Shown: positions 24,394 through 32,139 of the stretch, piece after piece | Layout of the letters: every line of letters begins with the position of its first letter | Numbering within the stretch: position 1 is the stretch's first letter | From: Kurthia zopfii | GTDB taxonomy: Bacteria > Bacillota > Bacilli > Bacillales_A > Planococcaceae | Assembly (NCBI RefSeq): GCF_003143955.1 | Contig: NZ_QFVS01000035.1 | Coordinates: 1 to 33,220, forward strand | Reading direction: 5' to 3' | Length of the DNA: 33,220 nucleotides | The notes under the pieces: model-generated | What the model saw: only the letters and a program-made list of their open reading frames with translations | The model's database searches: none | Told to the model about the DNA's origin: nothing | Program-made: the position numbers and the translations under genes

Positions 24394-24945
24394 TCATTTA
24401 AACTGTTTCATAAATTCTCGCATAAGTCCTGGTAAGTCTGGCCATGCGTGACCTGAAACTAAGTTGCCGTCTGTATGAAGTGGTTCGGCAATATACTTCC
24501 CACCCGCTGCTTGAACATCTGGTTTACACGCAATATAGGCTGTCAGTTCTCTGCCTTTCAACACTTCAGGAATGACCGTAAATATTTGTGCAGCATGACA
24601 AACGGCAGCTAAAGGCTTATTTTCCTCAAAGAAATGTTTCACGATATTCGGTAAATGTTCATCTAAACGAATGTATTCCGGCGATCTTCCACCTGGAATA
24701 ATTAAACCATCGAAATCAGCTGGATTAACCTCTTTAAATGCCGCAGTTGCTGCTAATCCATATCCTGGTTTCTCCGTATAAGTGTCCATCCCATCAATAA
24801 AATCATGAACAACGGTTTGAATCGTTTTCGCAGAAGGTGCAGCAATTGTGACATCAAAACCTTCCTCTAAACAACGGTAATACGGGTAATAAATTTCTAG
24901 CGCTTCTACAGCGTCGCCTGCTACGATTAAAATTTTCTTCGACAT
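24394..24945 (-). CDS. DJ-1/PfpI-family protein
   Basis: A 183-residue protein of the DJ-1/PfpI superfamily. It shows the N-terminal KKILIVAGDAVEALEIYYP strand with conserved acid, DGLIIPGGRSPEY, and the nucleophile elbow AAVCHAAQIF with Cys followed by His, the PfpI-type arrangement. Such proteins are glyoxalases/deglycases, chaperones or peptidases, and the sequence does not decide. AGGAG precedes the ATG. It shares its strand with fic but has its own terminator. Confidence 0.88.
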   Translation of the reverse strand: MSKKILIVAGDAVEALEIYYPYYRCLEEGFDVTIAAPSAKTIQTVVHDFIDGMDTYTEKPGYGLAATAAFKEVNPADFDGLIIPGGRSPEYIRLDEHLPNIVKHFFEENKPLAAVCHAAQIFTVIPEVLKGRELTAYIACKPDVQAAGGKYIAEPLHTDGNLVSGHAWPDLPGLMREFMKQFK

Positions 24946-25019
24946 GCAATCATCTCCTCAAATATAATAGCTCTACACTTGTTATGTACCACTGTTTGTT
25001 AAATAAAAACGTTAAATCC

Positions 25020-25048
25020 TTGTTAATTTCACAAATCTTTACTATAAT
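25020..25048 (+). promoter_or_regulatory. SigA promoter of secreted paralogue 2
   Basis: TTGTTA (25020-25025), 17 bases, TATAAT (25043-25048). It predicts a 5' leader of about 120 bases. Confidence 0.65.
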
Positions 25049-25132
25049 AGGCTTCGAGGCTATTTATACACTTCCTTCTACATCAAACATTTGAGTTTAA
25101 AATTTAGTGTATATGCTTTCCTCAATTTTTTA

Positions 25133-25159
25133 GAAACCACAATTATGTGGTTTTTTTAT
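25133..25159 (+). terminator. Terminator-like hairpin in the leader of secreted paralogue 2
   Basis: AAACCACA, loop ATTA, TGTGGTTT and a T run lie between the promoter and the ribosome binding site (AAAGGAG about 9 bases before the ATG). As an 8-bp stem with U tail it could stop most transcripts early, so the gene may be controlled by readthrough. No antiterminator or known riboswitch is evident upstream. Confidence 0.55.
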
Positions 25160-25178
25160 TTTAAAGGAGAATTTTGTT

Positions 25179-25754
25179 ATGAAAAAAATCGTCGCGCTCT
25201 TATTTACAACTTTTTTAGCATTTGCATTCATTTTCACATCAGCAATTTCAGCAGACGCAAAAACTTTAGCTTCAAGTGCAAAAGCATATGAACTAAATCC
25301 GAAAATCTACAAAAAAATATACATTAAAAACAGTAGTAATTATGGCATTTGTGATCGTAAAAGTAGTTCATTAACGTTTAAAAAATCGCGCGCGCCATAC
25401 AATTGGGAATGTGCATCTAATAAAGTTCGCTACGGCTTCACTCATTACAGCAAAAATACATTAGCATTCACATTAGATGGTTCTGATTATGCACCGATCA
25501 ATATTAAATTCCCCATCAAAAGCGGCAATGGCAAGGTTTATAACCCGTACTATCAATTAGGTGGCCCAAAATACTATAAAACGAATGCTCAACTTTTAAA
25601 GAAATATAAAACAAAAGCTGGCACATTCAAAAATGTCATCAAATATAAAGAACGTGGCTATACGCATTATCTTTCGAAAAATCGTGGTGCTTTAAAGATT
25701 ACCGATCCAAAAGGTCGTACATTCTTTGAAATTACGAAATTCGTAAAAAAATAA
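25179..25754 (+). CDS. Secreted protein of unknown function, paralogue 2
   Basis: A 191-residue protein with a signal peptide (MKKIVALLFTTFLAFAFIFT, cleavage likely after ADA) and the same design as the protein at 22363-22929. Shared landmarks are ELNPKIYKKIYIKN, ICDRKSSSL, WECASNKVRYGF with the two conserved Cys, and the C-terminal YKTKAGTFKNVIKYKE, YLSKNRGALK, RTFFEITKFVKK. Basic and Tyr-rich, it is exported and probably wall- or membrane-associated by charge. Its leader contains a terminator-like hairpin. Function unknown; a duplicated gene with two unrelated minus-strand genes between the copies is unusual. Confidence 0.82.
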   Translation: MKKIVALLFTTFLAFAFIFTSAISADAKTLASSAKAYELNPKIYKKIYIKNSSNYGICDRKSSSLTFKKSRAPYNWECASNKVRYGFTHYSKNTLAFTLDGSDYAPINIKFPIKSGNGKVYNPYYQLGGPKYYKTNAQLLKKYKTKAGTFKNVIKYKERGYTHYLSKNRGALKITDPKGRTFFEITKFVKK

Positions 25755-25768
25755 ATAAAAAATTAGTT

Positions 25769-25869
25769 TGGGACAAAACACCTCATTCTCCTTTTTTTAG
25801 AGTTCGCACCGAAAAACCGGAACCGCGCCATAGCGAGATTCCGGTTTTTATTATGCTCATATATCCCAG
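25769..25869. repeat. Palindromic dispersed repeat, copy 2 (about 101 bp)
   Basis: Inverted relative to copy 1 (3406-3538). The central AAAAACCGGAA (25812-25822) and TTCCGGTTTTT (25839-25849) are the same as in copy 1, as are GGGACAAAACA, CTCATT, GTTCGCA and TTATGCTCATAT. About 30 bases present in copy 1 are missing on the right, and the terminal arms are reduced to TGGGA/TCCCA. It lies between convergent genes and can serve both as a terminator. Confidence 0.8.
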
Positions 25870-25879
25870 TCTGACTATT

Positions 25880-27997
25880 TTACAAATAATCCGCAAGAAT
25901 TGTCGACACATCCTGTGGTGTCACTTGCTGCTTCGTTGTATCTTCTTTTTCTGAAACAAATAGTATCTCCGCTTCATCCTTCGATTTTACACGTTCTCCT
26001 CGTGCATCTACATGCATTTTCAACAAATCATATAAATTCGGACGTACTTCTGAAACGACTGCTTGTAAGTGACGATCGACTATATTGCAATCATCATAAT
26101 AGTTATTTGAGATCGAATTCTGCGCATCTGTCATAACTGTATCCAACCAGATTAATTCATCCTCTTTTACATCAATGACGAATGGCATAGCCTTCGTTTC
26201 ATTATGCGTTAAACTAAATTTTTGACGTACTGTAGCTGGCTCAAACAGTTCACCACGATTTGCTTTCTCTCGTGCCATCCATCCCATATACAATTTCGGA
26301 ATTTCATAAAATGGCGCACGATTATATGAGTAAACTTGTGCAACGACGTATCGAATCCCTCTTTTTTTCAATTTTTTCAAATTGAGATCTATGAATTCTG
26401 CCGCTCCATTTGGCGCATCTACTATGTCACCGCTATGAATTCCAAACTTATTTTTCAAATCATAATAGGAAATATTCCCTTTAATTTTGAAATCCTCATC
26501 ATAGAAAGATGCACTTAAATCAATATCTACTCTGCAATCTTCCTCATCTTCAAATTCTGGGGACATGTCTAAGTTTTTCCAATGAATAAACATTCTTAAA
26601 ATATGCTGATCATCTAATTTCATTCTCGAACCTCGCGCCAATGTGTGAAGCGATTGGCTTGAACTGCGCATCGTCAATGGAACGGTCATATTTTTCAATG
26701 ATTTGCATAAATACACTTTTCCTAATGGCTTCAATTGCGAAAATCTTACTTTCAAATTTAGCTCACAAATTGCAATAATAGTTTTCGCTTCAGAACCTTT
26801 CAAAGGTGCTTGATTTTGTTCGATGACATACATTTTTGCGGCATTGCCCTTCGGTAAAAATGAGCGCACATCTTTTTGGTTTTTACTATTAATGAAAAAC
26901 TGTCGCAATTGAAGTAGTACAGGTGTAGATACTTCATTGGCTACTTTGGAAAACGCATATGCTATTTGAGGATGCTCATTGAATGATCTTAGAATATGAT
27001 TCAATCGACGTGCAAACTCACCTGGTCGTGTAGACAAGATGGCTAAAACCTTTGATAAATCACGTGAAGCAATTTCTTTCTCAATGCGACGATTAAAAGT
27101 TTCTATTTTAATATGATTTCTTAATTTAGTTATAACATCAAATGTGTGTGGATATTTGTCTTTATGCTCACCTGGATGAAGTCGCTCTGCTAAGCGCACC
27201 CAATACTCTTTATAACGTAGGAACTCCTCATTCTGTCCATTGATCGACTCTAAAATTGTCAAAATCAAACGACGTTCACTTCTTTTAAAGGAAATAAAAT
27301 GAGGTGCTTCCTTTAAGCTGACATCGCCTTCGGAACGAGCAACTGCGAAACGAAGCACATCAGTAGGCGTTTTAAAGTAGTGCATCAGCTGCGAGGGTTC
27401 TACTTTCCCCTTTTTTAAAAGTGAGGCAATGGCAAAGGCCATAATTTCCTTATTCGGCATTTCTTCAGGAATAAAAGTCATTGGATTCGGCAATTGTTGG
27501 ATTGCTTCATCGAGAATTTCAAAATTAGATTGTGAAATGGACGATTTCGAAGCGAGTAATTGTGTAATCAATTGCTCAAATTCATCTTCTTCTGCTAGAT
27601 CAATGATCGTCAATTTATGACGTTCGATCAATTTTCTTCGCGCTTTTTTCTGAAAATCAATTCGTGCATTCGTCGAATAATGCATAATTGCGTTAAAATA
27701 CAATGATGCTAAATCTAAATCAACCACTTGCTTCGGAAAATTCGGATAGAATGGTTCATACTCAACATCTGCACCTACTAGAGTGATTAACTGTTCTTCC
27801 AATTGTTGAATGAGTGCCTTAAATTGATCGTCACTCAAAGTGCGTAATCGCTCAATCATTTTCGTTGAAAAAGTATAGCCAAGCTGTTCAATATTCATTA
27901 ATGCAGTTGCTAATAATGGTTCATTTAATACATACTTGCTTTCATGTATGTGAATTTTATTTTTAGTCTTTAATAATATGTAATTTTCGGTTGTCAT
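25880..27997 (-). CDS. Large protein with a TerD-like C-terminal domain
   Basis: A 705-residue cytoplasmic protein. Residues 1-480 are mainly helical, with no recognised fold. From about 495 the sequence reads CRVDIDLSASFYDEDFKIKG, HSGDIVDAPNGAAEFIDLNL, RYVVAQVYSYNRAPF and MPFVIDVKEDELIWLD, which resembles the calcium-binding beta-sandwich of the TerD family (acidic DxDLSA, then a GD...G pair). Proteins of this long architecture occur in actinobacteria and Bacillales and are mostly uncharacterised. TerD proteins belong to tellurite/stress systems. The ATG at 27997 has AAGGAG 7 bases upstream; an in-frame extension to 28048 runs into the neighbour's terminator. An extended -10 box (TGCTATGAT, 28036-28028) precedes it. 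The TerD link is by eye. Confidence 0.6.
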   Translation of the reverse strand: MTTENYILLKTKNKIHIHESKYVLNEPLLATALMNIEQLGYTFSTKMIERLRTLSDDQFKALIQQLEEQLITLVGADVEYEPFYPNFPKQVVDLDLASLYFNAIMHYSTNARIDFQKKARRKLIERHKLTIIDLAEEDEFEQLITQLLASKSSISQSNFEILDEAIQQLPNPMTFIPEEMPNKEIMAFAIASLLKKGKVEPSQLMHYFKTPTDVLRFAVARSEGDVSLKEAPHFISFKRSERRLILTILESINGQNEEFLRYKEYWVRLAERLHPGEHKDKYPHTFDVITKLRNHIKIETFNRRIEKEIASRDLSKVLAILSTRPGEFARRLNHILRSFNEHPQIAYAFSKVANEVSTPVLLQLRQFFINSKNQKDVRSFLPKGNAAKMYVIEQNQAPLKGSEAKTIIAICELNLKVRFSQLKPLGKVYLCKSLKNMTVPLTMRSSSQSLHTLARGSRMKLDDQHILRMFIHWKNLDMSPEFEDEEDCRVDIDLSASFYDEDFKIKGNISYYDLKNKFGIHSGDIVDAPNGAAEFIDLNLKKLKKRGIRYVVAQVYSYNRAPFYEIPKLYMGWMAREKANRGELFEPATVRQKFSLTHNETKAMPFVIDVKEDELIWLDTVMTDAQNSISNNYYDDCNIVDRHLQAVVSEVRPNLYDLLKMHVDARGERVKSKDEAEILFVSEKEDTTKQQVTPQDVSTILADYL

Positions 27998-28037
27998 AGA
28001 AACACTCCTTTGCATATGAATACCTTTATCATAGCAT

Positions 28038-28068
28038 AAAAAAGCCATCCTCTTTGGAAGATGGCTTT
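28038..28068 (-). terminator. Terminator after the RraA-family gene
   Basis: On the minus strand AAAGCCATC pairs with GATGGCTTT, followed by a run of T. Confidence 0.75.
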
Positions 28069-28075
28069 AGAACAG

Positions 28076-28678
28076 TTATTTTTGTGTCACTTTTTGTAAA
28101 TAGGCAATGGTTGAAGCTTGGTCACGTAATACTTCTTTTTCTCGTTTTTCATCAGAAACTATTTTTTGCTTCGTTTTCACAAGTACTTCTTCTAAATTGG
28201 CTTTCGGCACAACGATGACACCATCTAAATCGGCAAAAACATAGTCACCTGGCGAGATTGACACTGCGCCAAGTGACACGGGAACATTCACTTTGCCACC
28301 ACCGTTTTTCACACCTGCTACTACAGTAGTTCCTTTGCAAAATACCGGAAAATCTAAAGAACGAACTGCTTCTAAATCTCGAATTACGCCATTGACAATT
28401 AAACCTGCAATTCCGACTTTTTGCATCATCGAAATGACAAAATCGCCAGCAACTGCTCGGTTGCAATCTCCTCGCGCATCGACTACAAGAACATCACCTT
28501 CTTCCGCTAAAAGTAGCGCTTCTAATACAGCACCATTTTCACCAACTGGTAATTGTACTGTAATTACTTTGCCCGCCAATACTAAATCATCTCGAATTAC
28601 TTGAATACCATGCCCGACGAAACCTTCACCATTTTGGCCGTCGCTGATTGCAGTTGTTGGATAGTAATTTATTTTCAT
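28076..28678 (-). CDS. RraA-family protein
   Basis: A 200-residue member of the RraA/MenG-like family. The core has GDVLVVDARGDCNRAVAGDF, AGLIVNGVIRDLEAVRSLDF with Arg100-Asp101 (the metal/substrate pair of the 4-hydroxy-4-methyl-2-oxoglutarate aldolases), and PGDYVFADLDGVIVVP. In enterobacteria RraA inhibits RNase E, but Bacillota RraA-family proteins more likely act as aldolase/oxaloacetate decarboxylase. AAAGGAG precedes the ATG. Monocistronic. Confidence 0.85.
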   Translation of the reverse strand: MKINYYPTTAISDGQNGEGFVGHGIQVIRDDLVLAGKVITVQLPVGENGAVLEALLLAEEGDVLVVDARGDCNRAVAGDFVISMMQKVGIAGLIVNGVIRDLEAVRSLDFPVFCKGTTVVAGVKNGGGKVNVPVSLGAVSISPGDYVFADLDGVIVVPKANLEEVLVKTKQKIVSDEKREKEVLRDQASTIAYLQKVTQK

Positions 28679-28746
28679 ATTGAATGCTCCTTTTCGAAGC
28701 TGACCTAATTTTATTATAAAGTAAATATTCTGACATTAATAGTAAA

Positions 28747-28778
28747 AAATAGAGATCGCATTAAATGCGACCTCTACG
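28747..28778 (-). terminator. Terminator after the acetate transporter gene
   Basis: On the minus strand TAGAGGTCGCATTT pairs with AATGCGATCTCTA with one mismatch, followed by six T. Confidence 0.75.
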
Positions 28779-28783
28779 AATAC

Positions 28784-29434
28784 TTAGTGAGTTACAGCTG
28801 AACTTGATTTTGCTTTTGCACGTTGTTTACCAATAATGTTGAATGGTTTGCCAAGTGGTAAGAATTCGAAACCGAAGTGACGGTTTAGAACGTTTACACC
28901 AGCACCATAAATACTTAACATACCGATTAATAATTCAGAGTATGCTGCTACATTGTGCATGAATGTTTCCATAATACCTAAGCTGCTTAAGCCTAAACCT
29001 AGGAATAGGAAGTTAATTAAGAAGAAAATTAAGAATAAGACCTTGTTTGTTTCTAATGCACCAATTGTCATAAATACTGTGAATGCTAAGAAGCCTAAGT
29101 ATACGACACCTAATTGATGAATATCTGTTTGTGCTGCTAATACTTCTCCAAATACGCCCGCTTGTACTAACCAGCCACCACCTACTGCTAACCAGAAGAA
29201 GCCATAAGCTCCGAATGCTGTAGCACCGAATGTATTACCGATTTTTGCATCTAAAATTGAAGCGTAAATTTGTGCGAATCCGCCTAAGAAGATTGCCCAT
29301 GGAAGAACGAAACCTAATCCTTCTGTCCACCCTAGTTTTTGAGTTGAAGCAACTAATGTAACAATTGCTAAACCGAATAAACCAATACCTGATGGATCTG
29401 CTGAAGTAACTCGAACATCTTGAACCTGTTTCAT
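28784..29434 (-). CDS. satP: Acetate uptake transporter of the GPR1/FUN34/YaaH (SatP) family
   Basis: A 216-residue integral membrane protein with six helices. The family signature region lies in DPSGIGLFGLAIVTL (residues 12-28) and the loop YGFFWLAVG is typical. It carries acetate or succinate with protons into the cell. GGGGG is 7 bases before the ATG. A cre-like box at 29482-29495 lies 48 bases upstream, in keeping with carbon catabolite control of acetate use. Its own terminator makes it monocistronic. Confidence 0.9.
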   Translation of the reverse strand: MKQVQDVRVTSADPSGIGLFGLAIVTLVASTQKLGWTEGLGFVLPWAIFLGGFAQIYASILDAKIGNTFGATAFGAYGFFWLAVGGGWLVQAGVFGEVLAAQTDIHQLGVVYLGFLAFTVFMTIGALETNKVLFLIFFLINFLFLGLGLSSLGIMETFMHNVAAYSELLIGMLSIYGAGVNVLNRHFGFEFLPLGKPFNIIGKQRAKAKSSSAVTH

Positions 29435-29481
29435 ACCAATTCCCCCTACTTTATGTGTTGTATTTTCTTTAATAAGTAAAT

Positions 29482-29495
29482 AGTAACCGTTTACA
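29482..29495 (-). promoter_or_regulatory. CcpA cre box upstream of the acetate transporter
   Basis: TGTAAACGGTTACT on the minus strand matches the catabolite-response element TGWAARCGYTWNCW with one mismatch (Y is G). It would overlap the spacer and -10 of a weak promoter (ATGAAA, 17 bases, TACTAT), so binding of CcpA should repress the transporter when preferred sugars are present. Assignment is from consensus only. Confidence 0.6.
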
Positions 29496-29666
29496 GACTA
29501 ATTTTCATGAAATTGTCATAAATAAGTAAATCAATTACTCTATTAAGAAAATAATGTACCTAAAAGAGAAAATAATAATTTAAAAGAGAATAAAAACGAT
29601 TGTACTAATACAAGTGTTTCTGACTTATAACAATTGATTAATTCCTTTTATATTGCGGTTTATTAG
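29496..29666. other. AT-rich intergenic stretch
   Basis: No gene seen between the cre box and the GNAT terminator. It contains two near-identical AAAAGAGAA(T/A)A stretches (about 29561-29592), of unknown meaning. Confidence 0.4.
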
Positions 29667-29706
29667 AGAAAAATAAAAGCTGAATCGAGAAATTAATCGA
29701 TTCAGC
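29667..29706 (-). terminator. Terminator after the second GNAT gene
   Basis: GCTGAATCG (29679-29687) and CGATTCAGC (29698-29706) pair perfectly; on the minus strand a TTTTATTTTT tail follows. Confidence 0.75.
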
Positions 29707-29735
29707 CTGAGTATTAGAATGAGTAAATCTTGTTA

Positions 29736-30185
29736 TTAAAGTTCTTTTGCAAAGTAGAGCATGTCAATTGCTTGAATGCCGTTTTCAAAAATTGGCTCTT
29801 TGTAATCTGTAAAGAAGTCATGTGTGATCGAATCTAGTCGATAGCCTGCTTTTTGGTAGAATGCAATATTACTAATAGAAGAATTGGCTGTTCCCACTTT
29901 CATTAGTTGCGCTCCGTCATCATATGAAATTCGTTCAACAAAACGTAATGCCTTCTTCCCAATCCCTTGTCCTTGAAGTTCTGGAATGATGGCAATATTC
30001 TTTATTTCGTAATAGCCTTCACATTCAATAATTTGAATTACTCCAGCACGTTTATTATTTTCATTGATTTCAAATAACTTGCCTTCGTTAATATAACCCA
30101 TGACGACATCTTGATCCTCATCAGCTAACAATAATAAATCTAACAGTTTTTCTCTAGCTCCAACTGGTACCTCGAATAATTGCAT
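29736..30185 (-). CDS. GNAT-family N-acetyltransferase
   Basis: A 149-residue GNAT with a good acetyl-CoA motif A, IAIIPELQGQGIGKKALRFV, and the C-terminal FYQKAGYRLDSITHDFF unit. The target is unknown. GGAG lies 9 bases before the ATG. Monocistronic, with its own terminator. Confidence 0.88.
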   Translation of the reverse strand: MQLFEVPVGAREKLLDLLLLADEDQDVVMGYINEGKLFEINENNKRAGVIQIIECEGYYEIKNIAIIPELQGQGIGKKALRFVERISYDDGAQLMKVGTANSSISNIAFYQKAGYRLDSITHDFFTDYKEPIFENGIQAIDMLYFAKEL

Positions 30186-30471
30186 AAATCTTCACTCCTA
30201 TCATTTCGTTGTTGCAAGTAATACTTCTATAACCTAAATATTTTTGATACTCATTAAGTGTACCGTTTTAATTGGTTTTTTTATACATTCAGTTTTACGT
30301 ATATATTTTCGTTTATGTACGAATTCTAGTAAAATTCATAAATATTAAATTTAGAAATTTCTGTAAATAGCAATTCGATAAATAATACAGTATATGAATA
30401 CCCTTACATTCTATATTATTATAGTGTATTTCCATTCAACAAATGTGTTTTTTATGCATTTGAGCGTAAAT
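30186..30471. other. AT-rich intergenic stretch
   Basis: I see no gene in about 285 bases. It contains several TATAAT-like hexamers on the minus strand, for example CTATAATAATATAGAATG around 30407-30424, from which the GNAT gene could be transcribed with a long leader, but no well-spaced -35. Confidence 0.35.
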
Positions 30472-30516
30472 AAAAACAGGGTTACTCGTCTAAATCCGAG
30501 CTAAAAACCCTGTTTT
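30472..30516 (-). terminator. Terminator after the 217-aa membrane protein gene
   Basis: AAAACAGGG and CCCTGTTTT pair, enclosing a second CTCG/CGAG stem; a T run follows on the minus strand. Confidence 0.8.
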
Positions 30517-30521
30517 GAAAA

Positions 30522-31175
30522 TTATTTTCGTTTCTTCGGTTGGTGGTTTGCATCCCATTCACGAAGATCACGTTGATAAAGTGCTTCATTTGTTAATTTT
30601 TGAAGTCCTTTTGTTTCATCAATCGTTTTTTGCATGAATTCTTCGTATTTTTCTTTATTGCCTTGCATATTTGCAACATATGCTTCTACATAGTATTCCA
30701 TCCAGATGAAATCTAGGCTTAATCCTCTTGCGACACCGTATTTACCAAGTGCTGCTTCAAGAATGGCAATATTAAAACGTTTACGAGGACTCGTCTTCAT
30801 CGTTGAAACGATTTGTTTTGCTTCCGTTAAATTATTTAAGCGTAAAGCGCGAAGGAATTGATAATCAAGTACCGTTTCTTCGTTTTTCACTTTTTTCTCA
30901 ACTAATGCAATTGCTGCAAGTTCATCTTCTAATGTACCGTCTTGAACGGCTAATACATAAGCAAACATCGGTGATTTCTTCTGAAACTTAATCGCAAATT
31001 TCGTTAATTTCGTATTGCGTGTTGAAGTCATAGCGTACATATAGGCAATTACTAGCACGATTGCAGTAACGGTGAAGAATGTTAGTGCAACAGTTTGCGG
31101 CACGCCTAATGCGACTGCGCCGATTCCAAGTACAAGTACGACAACATAAATTACGACAAATTTTAATATGTTCAT
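30522..31175 (-). CDS. Membrane-anchored protein of unknown function
   Basis: A 217-residue protein with two N-terminal membrane helices (about 4-24 and 29-48) and a cytoplasmic, helical remainder that reads like a TPR-type hairpin array (LEDELAAIALVEKKVKNEET, FLRALRLNNLTEAKQIVSTM, AILEAALGKYG). The C-terminus is very basic (HQPKKRK). I recognise no named family. The start has AGGGA 5 bases upstream. Monocistronic. Confidence 0.75.
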   Translation of the reverse strand: MNILKFVVIYVVVLVLGIGAVALGVPQTVALTFFTVTAIVLVIAYMYAMTSTRNTKLTKFAIKFQKKSPMFAYVLAVQDGTLEDELAAIALVEKKVKNEETVLDYQFLRALRLNNLTEAKQIVSTMKTSPRKRFNIAILEAALGKYGVARGLSLDFIWMEYYVEAYVANMQGNKEKYEEFMQKTIDETKGLQKLTNEALYQRDLREWDANHQPKKRK

Positions 31176-31278
31176 TTAATTCCCTACCATTCGTGTCATA
31201 TGTGAGTTTTTATACTATCTAATAGTACCAATCGCACTGGCGTTGGGCAATTGAAAACTCCTCTAAATAAAGTGTTTA

Positions 31279-31479
31279 TTATGCATTGTCAATAATTCTA
31301 CAAATTCTACCTACTTGACCATCCGTTAATCGAACTTTAATGCCATGCGGGTGGAAGCTACTATTCGTAAGTAAATCTTTGACAGTACCGATTGTTTCGA
31401 TTCCTGTACGCTGGTCCTTTTTCAATACGATTGCGACTTCAATTCCTGGTTTTACGTCTTTTCTATTTTTTCCGTCCAT
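31279..31479 (-). CDS. ywbE: YwbE-family protein
   Basis: A 66-residue protein of the YwbE family: DVKPGIEVAIVLKKDQRTG, then GTVKDLLTNSSFHPHGIKVR and GQVGRICRI. It resembles a small KOW/OB-like beta domain; function unknown. The start at 31479 (MDGKNRKD) is preferred because AGAGG lies 8 bases upstream. An in-frame extension to 31530 crosses a hairpin in the spacer after the previous gene and would be unusual for the family, which is near 65 residues. Confidence 0.88.
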   Translation of the reverse strand: MDGKNRKDVKPGIEVAIVLKKDQRTGIETIGTVKDLLTNSSFHPHGIKVRLTDGQVGRICRIIDNA

Positions 31480-31503
31480 TTTTTCACCTCTTTTAAAATA
31501 ACA

Positions 31504-31530
31504 AATAGGCTTCGTTTTCACGAAACCCAC
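31504..31530 (-). terminator. Weak terminator-like hairpin before ywbE
   Basis: On the minus strand GGGTTTCGT and ACGAAGCC form an imperfect stem followed by TATTTGTTATTTT. It may attenuate between the 98-aa gene and ywbE. Confidence 0.4.
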
Positions 31531-31536
31531 TGTTTT

Positions 31537-31833
31537 TTATTCACTTAATACTTCATTAAATAATGGTGCAATATTTTCGATGAATCGATCTGCACTTTCC
31601 TTCGAATTAAGCGTCAATTTGTAAGTACGACCTGTTTGTTCCAATGTGAATTCAATACCAAATTCATTGAATTTCTCTTGTAGCGCATCAATTGAAATAA
31701 TATCGTAGTGCGTTAAAATCGAAATATCTAATAAATCAAATGGTTGACCATCTTGAGCGACAGCATAAATTCTTTCGACATAACCATTATTTTTATTTGT
31801 TAACATTTGATTCACTTTAAACTTCTGTTCCAT
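31537..31833 (-). CDS. Small protein of unknown function
   Basis: A 98-residue soluble protein I do not recognise (KVNQMLTNKNNGYVERIYAV, then DIISIDALQEKFNEFGIEFT, ending RFIENIAPLFNEVLSE). The alternation of helix and strand suggests a small alpha/beta domain. It lies just upstream of ywbE and may be co-transcribed with it. Its leader carries an inverted repeat whose 3' arm lies between the ribosome binding site and the ATG. Confidence 0.7.
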   Translation of the reverse strand: MEQKFKVNQMLTNKNNGYVERIYAVAQDGQPFDLLDISILTHYDIISIDALQEKFNEFGIEFTLEQTGRTYKLTLNSKESADRFIENIAPLFNEVLSE

Positions 31834-31834
31834 T

Positions 31835-31874
31835 TGGCATCAACCTCTTTTATATTCTCTCTTTTATGATGCCA
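31835..31874 (-). promoter_or_regulatory. Inverted repeat bracketing the ribosome binding site of the 98-aa gene
   Basis: TGGCATCA (31874-31867) and TGATGCCA (31842-31835) are exact 8-bp arms. The AAAGAGG ribosome binding site lies at the 3' edge of the loop and the second arm is next to the ATG. If folded in the mRNA, the stem would hinder translation; as DNA, it could be an operator. No evidence separates these. Confidence 0.4.
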
Positions 31875-31899
31875 TAATCCAAACAATCTGTAAATACCG

Positions 31900-32124
31900 T
31901 TACTTCTTCTGAACTGTAATTGTCCACGCCGCTTCGCCTATTTGTTCAAAATTCGTCACACTATGCCCTGCTTCGGCTGCCCATTTTGGAATTGATTCTG
32001 TACCTTGTGTACAATCAAAATTGATGACTAGATCTTCACCTGATTTGATTTCTTCAATCGCTGATTTTGCTTCCACTAACGGAAATGGACACACTTTACC
32101 ATTCGTTTCTAATACTTTTACCAT
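31900..32124 (-). CDS. TusA-family sulfur carrier
   Basis: A 74-residue TusA-like protein with the catalytic Cys12 in CPFPLVEAK, the CPxP motif that carries persulfide sulfur, then ALTV-type strands ending WTITVQKK. GGGGG precedes the ATG. It starts 15 bases after the YeeE/YedE gene and is the second gene of that operon; such pairs take up thiosulfate and pass on its sulfur. Confidence 0.9.
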   Translation of the reverse strand: MVKVLETNGKVCPFPLVEAKSAIEEIKSGEDLVINFDCTQGTESIPKWAAEAGHSVTNFEQIGEAAWTITVQKK

Positions 32125-32139
32125 TTCAAATTCCCCCTA

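Noticed and set aside
25091-25291. 66-codon frame overlapping the start of secreted paralogue 2
   Set aside because: It begins with TTG without a ribosome binding site and runs out of frame into a signal peptide coding region; the hairpin in the leader is the better explanation.
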